Source: an uncultured bacterium (GTDB taxonomy: Bacteria > Cyanobacteriota > Vampirovibrionia > Gastranaerophilales > Gastranaerophilaceae). From it: DNA of 23,291 nt. Positions 1-7,615 of the stretch are shown in pieces (the stretch's first letter is position 1; each line of letters begins with the position of its first letter). The notes below the pieces were generated by a model. The model saw only the letters and a program-made list of their open reading frames with translations, was not told the DNA's origin and made no database searches. The stretch covers positions 1 through 23,291 of the forward strand of contig CAMDZX010000012.1 of NCBI GenBank assembly GCA_945910925.1. The letters are read 5' to 3'. The translations under genes were made by a program, and so were the position numbers.

Positions 1-509
1 TACTTATCTTCAAAATTGCACCAATCATTTTCATAATATCCATCTTTAACAAATTTATTAAATGATGAGTATTGCCAATCTTTAGGTGCAATATTATAAT
101 GCTTCATCGGATTGTAATGTATATAATCAATATGTTTATTCAAATCTTCTTTATTAATTATTGTATGTTCAAAATATCTACGCTGCCAAATACTTTTTTC
201 GGCTTTGCTTTTTCTACTATCTGACTCATAATATTCCGGAATTTGTGAAATATCAAAATTGACTGAAAAATTTCGTTTTATATTTTTTATAATATCGGGA
301 TATTCTTTTATATTTTCTGTCTTGAATAACATATGAATATGATTTTTTAATACACAAATTGCCACTATATCAAATTTATATTTTTGTTTTGTCTGTTTTA
401 TTGCATTTCTTAACAAATCAATATTTTGTATCAAAATTTCTTGTCTTTCAAATGTGACAACTGTTATAAAAATAATACTATTTGGTATAAATAAACGTCT
501 GTAATTCAT
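1..509 (-). CDS. REP-associated tyrosine transposase (RAYT, Y1/HUH family), 3' end cut by window edge
   Basis: The minus strand reads open from an ATG at 509 to the window edge (169 codons seen), so only the last few residues should be missing; RAYTs are usually 150-190 aa. It begins MNYRRLFIPNSIIFITVVTF. It carries the HUH-type metal-binding pair in 'LKNHIHMLF' (His57, His59), then 'WQRRYFEH' (about residues 108-115) and 'DYIHYNPMKH' (about 128-137), followed by the family's C-terminal 'DWQYSSFNKFVKDGYY' pattern. Family knowledge: these single-strand transposases nick and join REP palindromes and are usually single-copy domesticated genes. Which tyrosine is catalytic (Tyr112 in WQRRYFE, or one in the IHYNP block) was not settled. 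A REP-like palindrome lies 27 bp upstream of the start (536-552), as expected for a RAYT and its substrate. Family assignment is confident; activity is inferred. Confidence 0.88.
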   Translation of the reverse strand, partial: MNYRRLFIPNSIIFITVVTFERQEILIQNIDLLRNAIKQTKQKYKFDIVAICVLKNHIHMLFKTENIKEYPDIIKNIKRNFSVNFDISQIPEYYESDSRKSKAEKSIWQRRYFEHTIINKEDLNKHIDYIHYNPMKHYNIAPKDWQYSSFNKFVKDGYYENDWCNFEDK

Positions 510-535
510 AATAAAATCATAATACAAAAGTTATT

Positions 536-552
536 GTTGGGTTTCACCCAAC
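536..552. repeat. REP-like palindrome next to the RAYT gene
   Basis: GTTGGGT (536-542), a TTC loop, then ACCCAAC (546-552): a perfect 7-bp stem, followed by CTAC. A diverged relative lies at 1243-1260. Position beside a RAYT gene suggests it is the transposase's REP substrate. Confidence 0.6.
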
Positions 553-703
553 CTACTATATTCCCCCTTGTAAATTTATCTGTCAAGTTATAATGGGTTC
601 AAAAATATAGTTTACAATTTGTAATATATCTGCCTCAAATAGCAATATTAAAATTTATACATGTTATTAATTAGGTGTGTAGTTTTTGGAAGGAATTATT
701 GAT

Positions 704-1093
704 ATGACAAATGTTATTCACATTGCGTACGGAAATTTAATTAGCAAACCAAACAAATTTGGCATTGAAGCTTATAAAAAGAACGGCGTGAAAACTATTT
801 TAAAAGACAGCAAAGTTATTAAAACAATAACAAAAGAAAGAGTATTTGATGGTCAAGTTGAATTGACACATATTAACAACTATAAAAACAATGAACTGGT
901 TGGCACAGAACAGTTGAGAAAAGATTATGATGAGGGTGGTCGTTTGTTGTCTACTATACATACAAAACATAATGATTCAGGTAGCAGCGTAAATATTTTT
1001 ATGCGTGGTGAGAATGGAAAATTTATCCAAATGAAGAAATCAGTAGATGAGTTTCTTCAACATTTTCTAAACATTTTGGGTGGTAAAGAATAA
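704..1093 (+). CDS. Hypothetical protein, 129 aa
   Basis: The ATG at 704 is chosen over an in-frame TTG at 686 because GGAAGGA (688-694) sits 9 nt before it as a good ribosome-binding site, and the TTG would overlap that site. The 129-aa product has no signal peptide and no membrane segment. It is rich in Lys, Asn and Thr and looks beta-strand rich ('TITKERVFDGQVELTHINNY', 'STIHTKHNDSGSSVNIFMR'), with a C-terminal helix ending in LQHFLNILGGKE. I recognise no family. It stands alone: the upstream RAYT gene is divergent and an AT-rich hairpin overlaps its stop codon. Coding status rests on the RBS, length and terminator. No function is proposed. Confidence 0.65.
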   Translation: MTNVIHIAYGNLISKPNKFGIEAYKKNGVKTILKDSKVIKTITKERVFDGQVELTHINNYKNNELVGTEQLRKDYDEGGRLLSTIHTKHNDSGSSVNIFMRGENGKFIQMKKSVDEFLQHFLNILGGKE

Positions 1094-1118
1094 CCTATAT
1101 TTATCAGGTTATTTATTT
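1089..1118 (+). terminator. Weak intrinsic terminator overlapping a stop codon
   Basis: AATAACCT (1089-1096) pairs with AGGTTATT (1106-1113) across a 9-nt loop and is followed by TATTTAC. The stem is 8 bp but has only three G/C pairs, so it is a modest candidate. It includes the TAA of the preceding gene. Confidence 0.45.
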
Positions 1119-1152
1119 ACAAACTGATATTTTATATTTGCTATAGTTTTGA

Positions 1153-1260
1153 TGAGAATTCTTAATTTTTTGCACAAATTACGTAGTTAGCAAGTGTATA
1201 ATTTTTTGCACCAAAAAACTATTATAATATGAGAATTCTATTGTCGGGTTGAAACCCAAG
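1153..1260. repeat. Short direct repeats and a second, degenerate REP-like palindrome
   Basis: TGAGAATTCT occurs at 1153-1162 and 1230-1239, bracketing TAATTTTTTGCAC at 1163-1175 and again at 1199-1211. Immediately after, GTCGGGTTGAAACCCAAG (1243-1260) resembles the palindrome at 536-552: it shares GT-GGGT...ACCCAA and is also followed by CTA. The 238-bp gap 1094-1331 holds only these repeats, the weak terminator and the next gene's promoter. Confidence 0.5.
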
Positions 1261-1296
1261 CTATTTACTATCTGTATGATTTGTGTATTTATTTGT

Positions 1297-1325
1297 TTGT
1301 GTGTAAACCTATTTTATAGTATTAT
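1297..1325 (+). promoter_or_regulatory. Candidate promoter giving a leaderless mRNA for the 1332 gene
   Basis: TTGTGT (1297-1302), a 17-bp spacer, then TATTAT (1320-1325). Only six bases separate the -10 box from the ATG at 1332, so transcription would begin at or within a base or two of the start codon. No Shine-Dalgarno sequence precedes that ATG. Confidence 0.45.
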
Positions 1326-1331
1326 CCGATT

Positions 1332-1754
1332 ATGAAAAAACTTTTTTTAATTATATTATCAAGTGTAATTTTTTCATCAAATTGTTTTGCAGAACAATAC
1401 GTTTTGCAGTGCAAAATGAATATAGAAGCTATCAACACAGCAACAGGCGAAGTTATGTATCGTTCTCCGCTTGAAAGGTATTTTATTATAGATACAATCC
1501 TTGCAAATGTGTATGATGCAAATAATCTTCCCCTGCATGTCGAAGGTTTTGATGATAATGAAATAGTTTTTCGCCATAAGGCATTTAACTTTCATACCAT
1601 TGTAGAAACGAAAGTTACATATAACAGAATTACAAAAGAAATTACATTAAATGAAATTTATGCAAATAGTGCTTTTTCTAACAGAGCACAATTCTGTACA
1701 CGTGGCAGCGGAACATGTAAGGAAATAGAAATCCAAAGGAAACCGATATTTTAA
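1332..1754 (+). CDS. Exported hypothetical protein, 140 aa
   Basis: The N-terminus MKKLFLIILSSVIFSSNCFA is a Sec signal peptide (two lysines, hydrophobic core, small-x-small Cys-Phe-Ala end), with predicted cleavage before EQYVLQCKMN. The mature ~120 aa is beta-rich and has three cysteines, two of them close together near the C-terminus (CTRGSGTC), which could form a disulfide outside the cytoplasm. No family is recognised. It is the first gene of a tight unit: its TAA (1752-1754) shares one base with the ATG of the next gene. There is no Shine-Dalgarno sequence, and the promoter position suggests leaderless translation. Export is confident; function is unknown. Confidence 0.75.
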   Translation: MKKLFLIILSSVIFSSNCFAEQYVLQCKMNIEAINTATGEVMYRSPLERYFIIDTILANVYDANNLPLHVEGFDDNEIVFRHKAFNFHTIVETKVTYNRITKEITLNEIYANSAFSNRAQFCTRGSGTCKEIEIQRKPIF

Positions 1755-2083
1755 TGACGAATAATAAAAACATTATGAATAATGTCAAACGACGCTGGTA
1801 TGATGAAGACCCGACGGTTAGTCTTGCAGTTAGTCTTTTGGAAAAAATCGATAAATCAAAACAACTTGAATGTGCAAAATTTATCAAAGAACAGAGTCAT
1901 AGTTTCAATATATATATTGAAGCAAATAAACTTGAGGATTCGTTCCTCTATCTCCACAAACGTTGGTACGATGAGGATAAAGAAATATCGGATGCGTTTG
2001 AATATCTAAAACTTATGCCGTTTGATTTGAGAAAAGAAGCGGCACTTGAGATAATAAACAAAATACGGGAGACGGACTCTTGA
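1754..2083 (+). CDS. Hypothetical protein with duplicated RWYDED motif, 109 aa
   Basis: The start ATG overlaps the upstream stop by one base (TAATG), implying translational coupling. The 109-aa product is mostly helical and soluble, without a signal peptide. It contains two copies of a ~33-residue unit, each opening with the exact hexapeptide RWYDED (residues 14-19 and 70-75) and continuing into an amphipathic helix (PTVSLAVSLLEKI and KEISDAFEYLKLM), then a second helix ending CAKFI / AALEII. I do not recognise the family. It sits between an exported protein and an antiporter, overlapping the latter by four bases. A role linked to the antiporter is possible but unproven. Confidence 0.75.
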   Translation: MTNNKNIMNNVKRRWYDEDPTVSLAVSLLEKIDKSKQLECAKFIKEQSHSFNIYIEANKLEDSFLYLHKRWYDEDKEISDAFEYLKLMPFDLRKEAALEIINKIRETDS

Positions 2084-3393
2084 TAAGTAATATTCTTCTT
2101 AATCCCGTAGTTATTTCAATTCTTTTATTGTGCGTATTATGTCTAGGCAGAATAAATGTTCTGCTTGCAATAATTATATCTGCAATAACGGCAGGCTGCA
2201 TATCAGGAATGAATGTATCAAGTATAATGGACACATTTATTTCGGGTATGGGCGGCAATTCCGAAACTGCACTCAGCTATATTCTTTTAGGTGCGTTTGC
2301 CGCTGCAATGAACCATACGGGGCTTACCGATATTATTGCGGAAAAAATTATCGGCATTGTAAATAATAGAATTTGGATTCTTTATTTGATTATTGCACTG
2401 ATTGCAATGGCTTCTCAAAACATTATACCTATTCATATTGCATTTATACCGATTCTTATCCCTGCATTGCTCCCAATGATGAATATGATGGATATCGACA
2501 GGCGTGCCGTTGCGTGTATACTTGCATTCGGTTTGAAAACTCCTTATATAACAATTCCTGCAGGGTTTGGATTGATATTCCACAATTTGATTGCAGATAA
2601 TATGATTCAAAATGGGATGCAAGTAGAAAGAAATTATATCTGGGAATATACATGGATACTCGGCATCGGTATGCTGACTGCACTACTTATTGCACTATTT
2701 GTATCGTATAGAAAACCTCGAGAATACAAACAAATAGATATTCCTCAAGAACATCTTGAAAAAACAAAGTTCAACAAAAACCACCTTATAACAATAATTG
2801 CGGCATTTGCAACATTTGCGGTACAGATATTGACTCATTCGCTGCCATTGGGAGCTTTAACGGGGTTAGGAATAATCTTCTCACTTGGTGCAGTTAAACA
2901 TTCCAAAATGGACAAACTTATGGATGAAGGAATTTACCTGATGGGCTATGTAGCTTTTGTTATGCTTGTTGCATCAGGTTTTGCGACCGTATTAAAACAA
3001 ACAGGCGGAATAGAATCACTTGTATGCTATGTTACTCAGGTGCTACCTTCAAGCCACATACTAACGGCTTTAATTATGTTGATACTTGGACTTTTAATAA
3101 CTATTGGCATAGGAACCTCGTTTGGAACAATTCCTATTCTTGCGGTTGTCTTTGTTCCAATATGCGCACATATTGGATTCAATATCCCTCAAACAGTTGT
3201 TCTTCTTGCTGCTGCTGCAGCTCTCGGAGATGCCGGTTCTCCTGCATCTGATACCACTCTCGGACCGACGGCAGGATTGAATGTCGACGGACAACATAAT
3301 CATATTTGGGATACATGCGTTCCTACGTTCCTGCATTACAACACGGCATTAATACTTTCTGCAATAATCGGAATTTTTGTATTTGGAAAATAA
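2080..3393 (+). CDS. Na+/H+ antiporter family protein (YuiF-like)
   Basis: This 437-aa polytopic inner-membrane protein has roughly eleven to twelve hydrophobic segments. Residue patterns match the YuiF / Na_H_antiport_2 group of the ion transporter superfamily: 'GMGGNSETALSYILLGAFAAAM', 'ASQNIIPIHIAFIPILIP', 'IDRRAVACILAFGLKTPY', and the C-terminal 'ALGDAGSPASDTTLGPT'. Family knowledge suggests cation/proton or small organic solute exchange; the substrate cannot be read from the sequence. Translation starts at TTG (2080), overlapping the preceding stop in TTGA, with a GGGAGA purine run about ten bases upstream; no ATG gives the conserved N-terminus. An AT-rich inverted repeat follows the stop (3397-3417). 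Confidence 0.85.
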   Translation: MISNILLNPVVISILLLCVLCLGRINVLLAIIISAITAGCISGMNVSSIMDTFISGMGGNSETALSYILLGAFAAAMNHTGLTDIIAEKIIGIVNNRIWILYLIIALIAMASQNIIPIHIAFIPILIPALLPMMNMMDIDRRAVACILAFGLKTPYITIPAGFGLIFHNLIADNMIQNGMQVERNYIWEYTWILGIGMLTALLIALFVSYRKPREYKQIDIPQEHLEKTKFNKNHLITIIAAFATFAVQILTHSLPLGALTGLGIIFSLGAVKHSKMDKLMDEGIYLMGYVAFVMLVASGFATVLKQTGGIESLVCYVTQVLPSSHILTALIMLILGLLITIGIGTSFGTIPILAVVFVPICAHIGFNIPQTVVLLAAAAALGDAGSPASDTTLGPTAGLNVDGQHNHIWDTCVPTFLHYNTALILSAIIGIFVFGK

Positions 3394-3473
3394 TTTATAA
3401 TCGAATTTGCTGATTATTCTGTTTGTTATTTTTTAAAACTCCTCTTGAATATATTGTTTATTTTATGCTAATT

Positions 3474-3479
3474 TATAAG
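3474..3479 (+). promoter_or_regulatory. Candidate -10 box for a leaderless padR-like transcript
   Basis: TATAAG ends one base before the ATG at 3481 and there is no Shine-Dalgarno sequence. If used as a -10 box, the RNA would start inside the first codons, so the nearby TATGCT (3464-3469) is an alternative that would place the start at about the ATG. Neither has a well-spaced -35 box. Confidence 0.25.
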
Positions 3480-3480
3480 A

Positions 3481-3999
3481 ATGATAGAACTTTTGATTAT
3501 GTATGTATTATCTTCTTCTCCTCATACTATGTACGGGGTTTTAAAGAGTATTCTTAATAAATTCTCTCCGTATACAAGACCGAGTTTTGGCACAATAAAG
3601 CCTGCCCTCTTGCGTTTAGAGAAAAAAGGAGTTATTTGTTCAAGCAAGTCGATATCGGATGGCGGAAAAGTTTCTGTGATGTATGCCTTAACACCGGAAG
3701 GGCTTAATGTTTTAAAGAAAAAAATTCTTGAAGTTGATACAAAAAATCCGGTACAGTTTTTATCAAACGCACGTATACAACTTGCGTGTGCAGGGTTTTT
3801 AGATATTTCTTCTCAAAGAGATTTGTTCCAAAAACTTAAAAAACGCGCGCTTATTATAAAAACCGATGCCGAAAATAAAATTTCCGATGAGGCAATTTCT
3901 CCAACATATTTTCATAGATTGGTGTTGGATAACAGTATATGTGAATACAATAATTTTATTAATCTTTTAGAAGGACTGGAACGTGGCAGCAATAGTTAG
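3481..3999 (+). CDS. PadR-family transcriptional regulator
   Basis: The 172-aa protein has an N-terminal winged helix: 'MIELLIMYVLSSSPHTMYGVLKSI' then 'PSFGTIKPALLRLEKKGVI', with the recognition helix around residues 38-55, and the wing in 'SDGGKVSVMYALTPEGLNVLKKKI'. The rest (about 85-172) is the helical dimerisation region typical of the longer PadR subfamily. PadR proteins usually repress nearby transporter or detoxification genes in response to small molecules; the ligand here is unknown. The gene overlaps the downstream DUF512 gene by 17 bp, so the two are co-translated, and it follows the antiporter gene after 87 bp. It is first in its transcript and lacks a Shine-Dalgarno sequence. Confidence 0.82.
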   Translation: MIELLIMYVLSSSPHTMYGVLKSILNKFSPYTRPSFGTIKPALLRLEKKGVICSSKSISDGGKVSVMYALTPEGLNVLKKKILEVDTKNPVQFLSNARIQLACAGFLDISSQRDLFQKLKKRALIIKTDAENKISDEAISPTYFHRLVLDNSICEYNNFINLLEGLERGSNS

Positions 4000-5266
4000 T
4001 TCTGTGGAAAAAGGTTCTATTGCGGAAGAACTTGAAATAGAACAAGGTGATGAGCTTGTTTCAATTGACGGGCAGAAAATGCTTGATATGATTGACTATG
4101 GCTTCTATTGTAAATCAGAGTTTTTAACGATAGAAATAAAGAAAAAAAACGGTGAAATTGAAGAAATTGAACTGGAAAAAGATTATGATGAGGACTTGGG
4201 TATAATCTTTGAAAGCGCAGTCTTTGACAGGATTAAGCCGTGTTTAAATAATTGTATATTTTGCTTTGTTGACCAACAGCCTAAAGGACTTAGAGATACG
4301 TTGTACATAAAAGATGATGATTATCGTCTGTCTTATTTGCAGGGTACTTATATAACACTGACTAATTTTAAAGAGGAAGATAAACAACGGATTTCAAGAA
4401 TGCATCTCGGACCTTTTTATGTTTCCGTTCACGCTACAAACCCTGATTTGCGGGTGAAAATGTTGAGAAATCCCAATGCAGGAAAAATAATGGAGCATCT
4501 CAAATGGTTTAAGGATAATGAAATTCCATTTCACGCACAGATAGTGCTTTGTCCTGATATAAACGACGGTGCGGAATTGGAGAGAACTTTGACGGATTTA
4601 ACTTCTTTGGGTGATTGCGTTTTGTCCGTTGCGATTGTTCCTGTCGGGATTACACAGTTTAGAGAAGGAAATATCTTAAAACCTGTTACACCTGAAGTTG
4701 CAGAGCAAACAATTGAAATTGCAAGTAAATACAAAAAAGTTTGTTGTTCGGATGAATTTTTCCTTTTGGCAAATAGGCAAATTCCGTCTTGCGAATATTA
4801 TGGGAATTTTTCTCAACTGGATGACGGTGTAGGTGCAATAAGAGCATTATTAGAAGATTTTGACGGGCTTAAACTTCCTGAAACGCTTTCAAAACCGTTA
4901 AAATTGGTTTTTGCAACTTCGTATGCGGGAAAAGATGCAATATCATATGTTTCGGAAAAATTAAACAAAATCGACAATCTGCAATCGGTTGTTTTACCTG
5001 TAAAATCAAATTATTGGGGACAAAATATAACGGTTGCGGGACTGATTACTTCCGAAGATTTGATTTCAACCATAAAAGATGTAGAATGTGATTATGTTAT
5101 TGTGCCGGGTGTGATGTTAAAACCATATTCCGACAGTTTTTTGGATGGTCAGACCTTGACAAAAGTAAAAGAGATTACAGGTAAGAGTTTTATTGTTATT
5201 AATAATCAGTACTCTTTAAAAGAATTGGTTGATTTTATTAATTATTATAATACCGGGAATCAATAA
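3983..5266 (+). CDS. DUF512 family PDZ / radical-SAM-like protein
   Basis: This 427-aa protein opens with a PDZ-like domain (about residues 1-60, 'SSVEKGSIAEELEIEQGDELVSIDG'). It is followed by a CX3CX2C cluster-binding motif (Cys87, Cys91, Cys94 in PCLNNCIFCFVDQQPKGLR), the arrangement of radical SAM enzymes, and then the DUF512 region ('YLQGTYITLTNF', 'VSVHATNPDLRVKMLRNP', 'CCSDEFFLLANRQIP'). The family is common in clostridia and the cyanobacterial lineage; its reaction is not established to my knowledge. The GTG start at 3983 has AAGGA about seven bases upstream and includes the full PDZ fold. It overlaps the PadR gene by 17 bp, and its 3' end overlaps the convergent gene by 29 bp. Confidence 0.9.
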   Translation: MAAIVSSVEKGSIAEELEIEQGDELVSIDGQKMLDMIDYGFYCKSEFLTIEIKKKNGEIEEIELEKDYDEDLGIIFESAVFDRIKPCLNNCIFCFVDQQPKGLRDTLYIKDDDYRLSYLQGTYITLTNFKEEDKQRISRMHLGPFYVSVHATNPDLRVKMLRNPNAGKIMEHLKWFKDNEIPFHAQIVLCPDINDGAELERTLTDLTSLGDCVLSVAIVPVGITQFREGNILKPVTPEVAEQTIEIASKYKKVCCSDEFFLLANRQIPSCEYYGNFSQLDDGVGAIRALLEDFDGLKLPETLSKPLKLVFATSYAGKDAISYVSEKLNKIDNLQSVVLPVKSNYWGQNITVAGLITSEDLISTIKDVECDYVIVPGVMLKPYSDSFLDGQTLTKVKEITGKSFIVINNQYSLKELVDFINYYNTGNQ

Positions 5267-5834
5267 TATTAATGTACGTATATGCGTTAAATGACAGACT
5301 TCCGAAAATGAGTTTCATTCTTGTGTCGGTATCGGGTATTAGTTTGGCAAATTGAATATATTCCTGATTGAAATCATCATCCGTTTCACGAGCTTTGATT
5401 TTTGCTACGAGGTTATAGGCTTGATAGAGTTTTAGGTATACTCCGTCATCTTCTTTTTCTCCGACCACTTTGTAAAATCCTTTTTCGATTGCTTTACCAC
5501 CGGAAAGAAAATCAACAGGGATATTGATTAATTGGCATTCATCCATTTCCTCTAACGGATTTTGACTTTCTATCTTATCTTTATGCACATCCATGTTATC
5601 GTGCAAACTGCTGCCTTTGAATTTTTTTATAGCTTTTTCTTTTTGTTTGTTTGCTTTTTTATTCTTGCGTTCTTCAAGTGCTTTCATTGTTTCTTCAAAT
5701 TGCTTGTTTGTGATAATTTTTTGTCCGTCCCAAGCATTATCAATATTATCGTACTTAGACCAGTCCGATTCATCTGCCATTACAGGCAGAGAAAGAACTG
5801 CAACTATAAACAATAAAAACAACCTTTTGAACAT
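5238..5834 (-). CDS. Exported hypothetical protein, 198 aa
   Basis: The N-terminus MFKRLFLLFIVAVLSLPVMA is a clear signal peptide, with cleavage expected before DESDWSKYDN. A strongly charged lysine/glutamate helix follows (about residues 44-73, 'EETMKALEERKNKKANKQKE'), then a compact mixed domain (about 90-198, 'ECQLINIPVDFLSGGKAIEKGFYKVV'), probably periplasmic. I recognise no family. The stop lies within the last codons of the convergent DUF512 gene (29-bp overlap), and no terminator separates them. Upstream is an 89-bp divergent promoter region shared with the TPR gene at 5924. No Shine-Dalgarno sequence is seen. Confidence 0.75.
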   Translation of the reverse strand: MFKRLFLLFIVAVLSLPVMADESDWSKYDNIDNAWDGQKIITNKQFEETMKALEERKNKKANKQKEKAIKKFKGSSLHDNMDVHKDKIESQNPLEEMDECQLINIPVDFLSGGKAIEKGFYKVVGEKEDDGVYLKLYQAYNLVAKIKARETDDDFNQEYIQFAKLIPDTDTRMKLIFGSLSFNAYTYINIIDSRYYNN

Positions 5835-5842
5835 ATACTCAA

Positions 5843-5870
5843 TTTATAATGTTTTTGGAGTAAAAGTAAA
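5843..5870 (-). promoter_or_regulatory. Candidate promoter giving a leaderless mRNA for the exported protein
   Basis: Read on the minus strand: TTTACT (5870-5865), 16-bp spacer, TATAAA (5848-5843), then eight bases to the ATG at 5834. Transcription would start close to the start codon. Confidence 0.45.
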
Positions 5871-5913
5871 CATCTATATAGAGTAAAGTATTTATTTTTT
5901 GATATAAATAGTG

Positions 5914-5919
5914 TATAAT
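5914..5919 (+). promoter_or_regulatory. Consensus -10 box, candidate leaderless start of the TPR gene
   Basis: A perfect TATAAT ends four bases before the ATG at 5924. The AGGA between them touches the start codon and is too close to act as a Shine-Dalgarno sequence. The -35 region is T-rich with no good match. Initiation at or beside the ATG is expected. Confidence 0.5.
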
Positions 5920-5923
5920 AGGA

Positions 5924-7615
5924 ATGTCATACATTTGGAATGAAGGCAATATAGCATTGGGAATAGGCTTAATTTCACTTATAGTAATCATAGGATTGTT
6001 TATTTTATATGCAGTTCTTGTTTCTGCAGAGAATGCAGATCAAGGAAAAGGATTACAGGTAACAACCAAAAATATTCTTGAACAGGTGGAAAATCTCTAT
6101 AATGAAAAAGAGTTTACAATTCTTGAAATCCTTGCTAAAAAATATTTGGAGCGTGTTCCAAAACACTATGGAGTAAGGTGTTATTTGGCAAAATGTTACT
6201 ATGAAACAAATAAAATTACTCAGGCTATTTATGAATGTTTAAAAATTCTTAAAAAGAATAAAGAATTTGATGATATACGTTTAATATTAGCAAATTGTTA
6301 CCGACGTAAAAATTTGACAATTGAGGCTTTGAAGCAGTTTGAAATTTTATACAAGCGTGGAAATCATTCGGTTGAAGTTGTAAAGAATTTGGCAGAATTG
6401 TTCAATAATGTCAGCCAATACAGTGCATCAATAAAATTGTATAACATGCTTGTTCCTATGACAAAAGATAATAGAGAAATTTCCGAATACAAACTTATTC
6501 TTGCAAAATTAAATGAAAAAATCGGAGATTATGCAGCCGCATTTGAATCATATAAAGCACGGTTACAATTGACTCCTAAAGATTACGATACCAGAAAAAA
6601 AATGGTACAACTCTATATTAAAGTCGGTAACTATACTAAAGTTATTTCAGCATTAGAGGAAATGCTCGATTATGAACTTCCGCAAGACATGAAACTGTGG
6701 GCATTGGAATTACTTGTAAAAACGTGTCGTGAAACCGGTGAACAAATGAAAGCATTAGCATATACAGAAAAACTTATTGATTGTCCCGGAAGTAATGCGT
6801 TGGATGCAAAATGTAATTTGGCGGATATTTATTCAACTCTTGATAATCTTGAAGCCGCAGAAGGTGTTTTGACAGATTTATCTGTACAGCACGAAGATAA
6901 TATTGAAGTATTAACACGTCTGGCAACTATATATGAGAAACAAAACAGATTTTCGGAAGCTAATGACATATATAATGGATTACTCTTGGTAATTCCAAGT
7001 ACGGAGGTAAGGCGTGTACATAGTCTTATGAGTAATTTGTACGCACGTTGGGGTGCTTCTATGTTAAACGGTTCCGAACTTTCGGATGTTACGGAGTCGT
7101 TTAAACTATTCTCTATGGCAATTCAATTCGATGTTACAAATCCATACGTACATGAACAGCTTGCAAAAGCTAATATGATGATAAAAAATTATAAAGAAGC
7201 AATTTCTCAATTAAAAATTGCCATGGAATACAGTGAAGAAGCCGATTATGTAAAATATTATTTACCGTTAGCAGATTGTTATCACAATATTAACAATGCA
7301 TTTGAAGAAAAAATGGCTTTAACAAATCTAATTAAGTTATCTCCAAACAATTCAATAGCACATTGGAAACTTGCTCAATTGTGTGAAGCTCAACACGATA
7401 CAAAAGGTGCTAAATCAATGTTAGAAAAAACAATCGAACTTGACCCTAATATGATAGAACCTAAGTATAGATTAGCTTTGCTCTATGAAGCAGAAGGATA
7501 TAAAGACGGTGCTATTAATTTGTATAAGCAAATTTTAAAACTCGATCCCGCAAATGAAGATGTTGAAAGTAATCTTAAAACATTGTTAAACTTTAGTCAT
7601 GATGATAAAGAGTAG
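5924..7615 (+). CDS. Membrane-anchored tetratricopeptide repeat protein, 563 aa
   Basis: A single transmembrane helix near the N-terminus (about residues 11-35, 'ALGIGLISLIVIIGLFILYA') anchors a long TPR solenoid facing the cytoplasm or periplasm (orientation not resolved). Helical TPR pairs run from about residue 45 to the end, for example 'ITQAIYECLKILKKNKEF', 'AAAFESYKARLQLTPKDY' and the near-consensus C-terminal 'DGAINLYKQILKLDPANED'. The anchor-plus-TPR layout recalls LapB/YciM, but no C-terminal rubredoxin-type cysteine knuckle is present, so that name is not applied. Likely a scaffold for protein assembly. Its last 30 bp overlap the convergent chromate-transporter gene. Confidence 0.85.
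   Translation: MSYIWNEGNIALGIGLISLIVIIGLFILYAVLVSAENADQGKGLQVTTKNILEQVENLYNEKEFTILEILAKKYLERVPKHYGVRCYLAKCYYETNKITQAIYECLKILKKNKEFDDIRLILANCYRRKNLTIEALKQFEILYKRGNHSVEVVKNLAELFNNVSQYSASIKLYNMLVPMTKDNREISEYKLILAKLNEKIGDYAAAFESYKARLQLTPKDYDTRKKMVQLYIKVGNYTKVISALEEMLDYELPQDMKLWALELLVKTCRETGEQMKALAYTEKLIDCPGSNALDAKCNLADIYSTLDNLEAAEGVLTDLSVQHEDNIEVLTRLATIYEKQNRFSEANDIYNGLLLVIPSTEVRRVHSLMSNLYARWGASMLNGSELSDVTESFKLFSMAIQFDVTNPYVHEQLAKANMMIKNYKEAISQLKIAMEYSEEADYVKYYLPLADCYHNINNAFEEKMALTNLIKLSPNNSIAHWKLAQLCEAQHDTKGAKSMLEKTIELDPNMIEPKYRLALLYEAEGYKDGAINLYKQILKLDPANEDVESNLKTLLNFSHDDKE

Noticed and set aside
5924..7615. Naming the membrane TPR protein LapB
   Set aside because: No C-terminal metal-binding cysteine knuckle; only the anchor-plus-TPR layout is shared.
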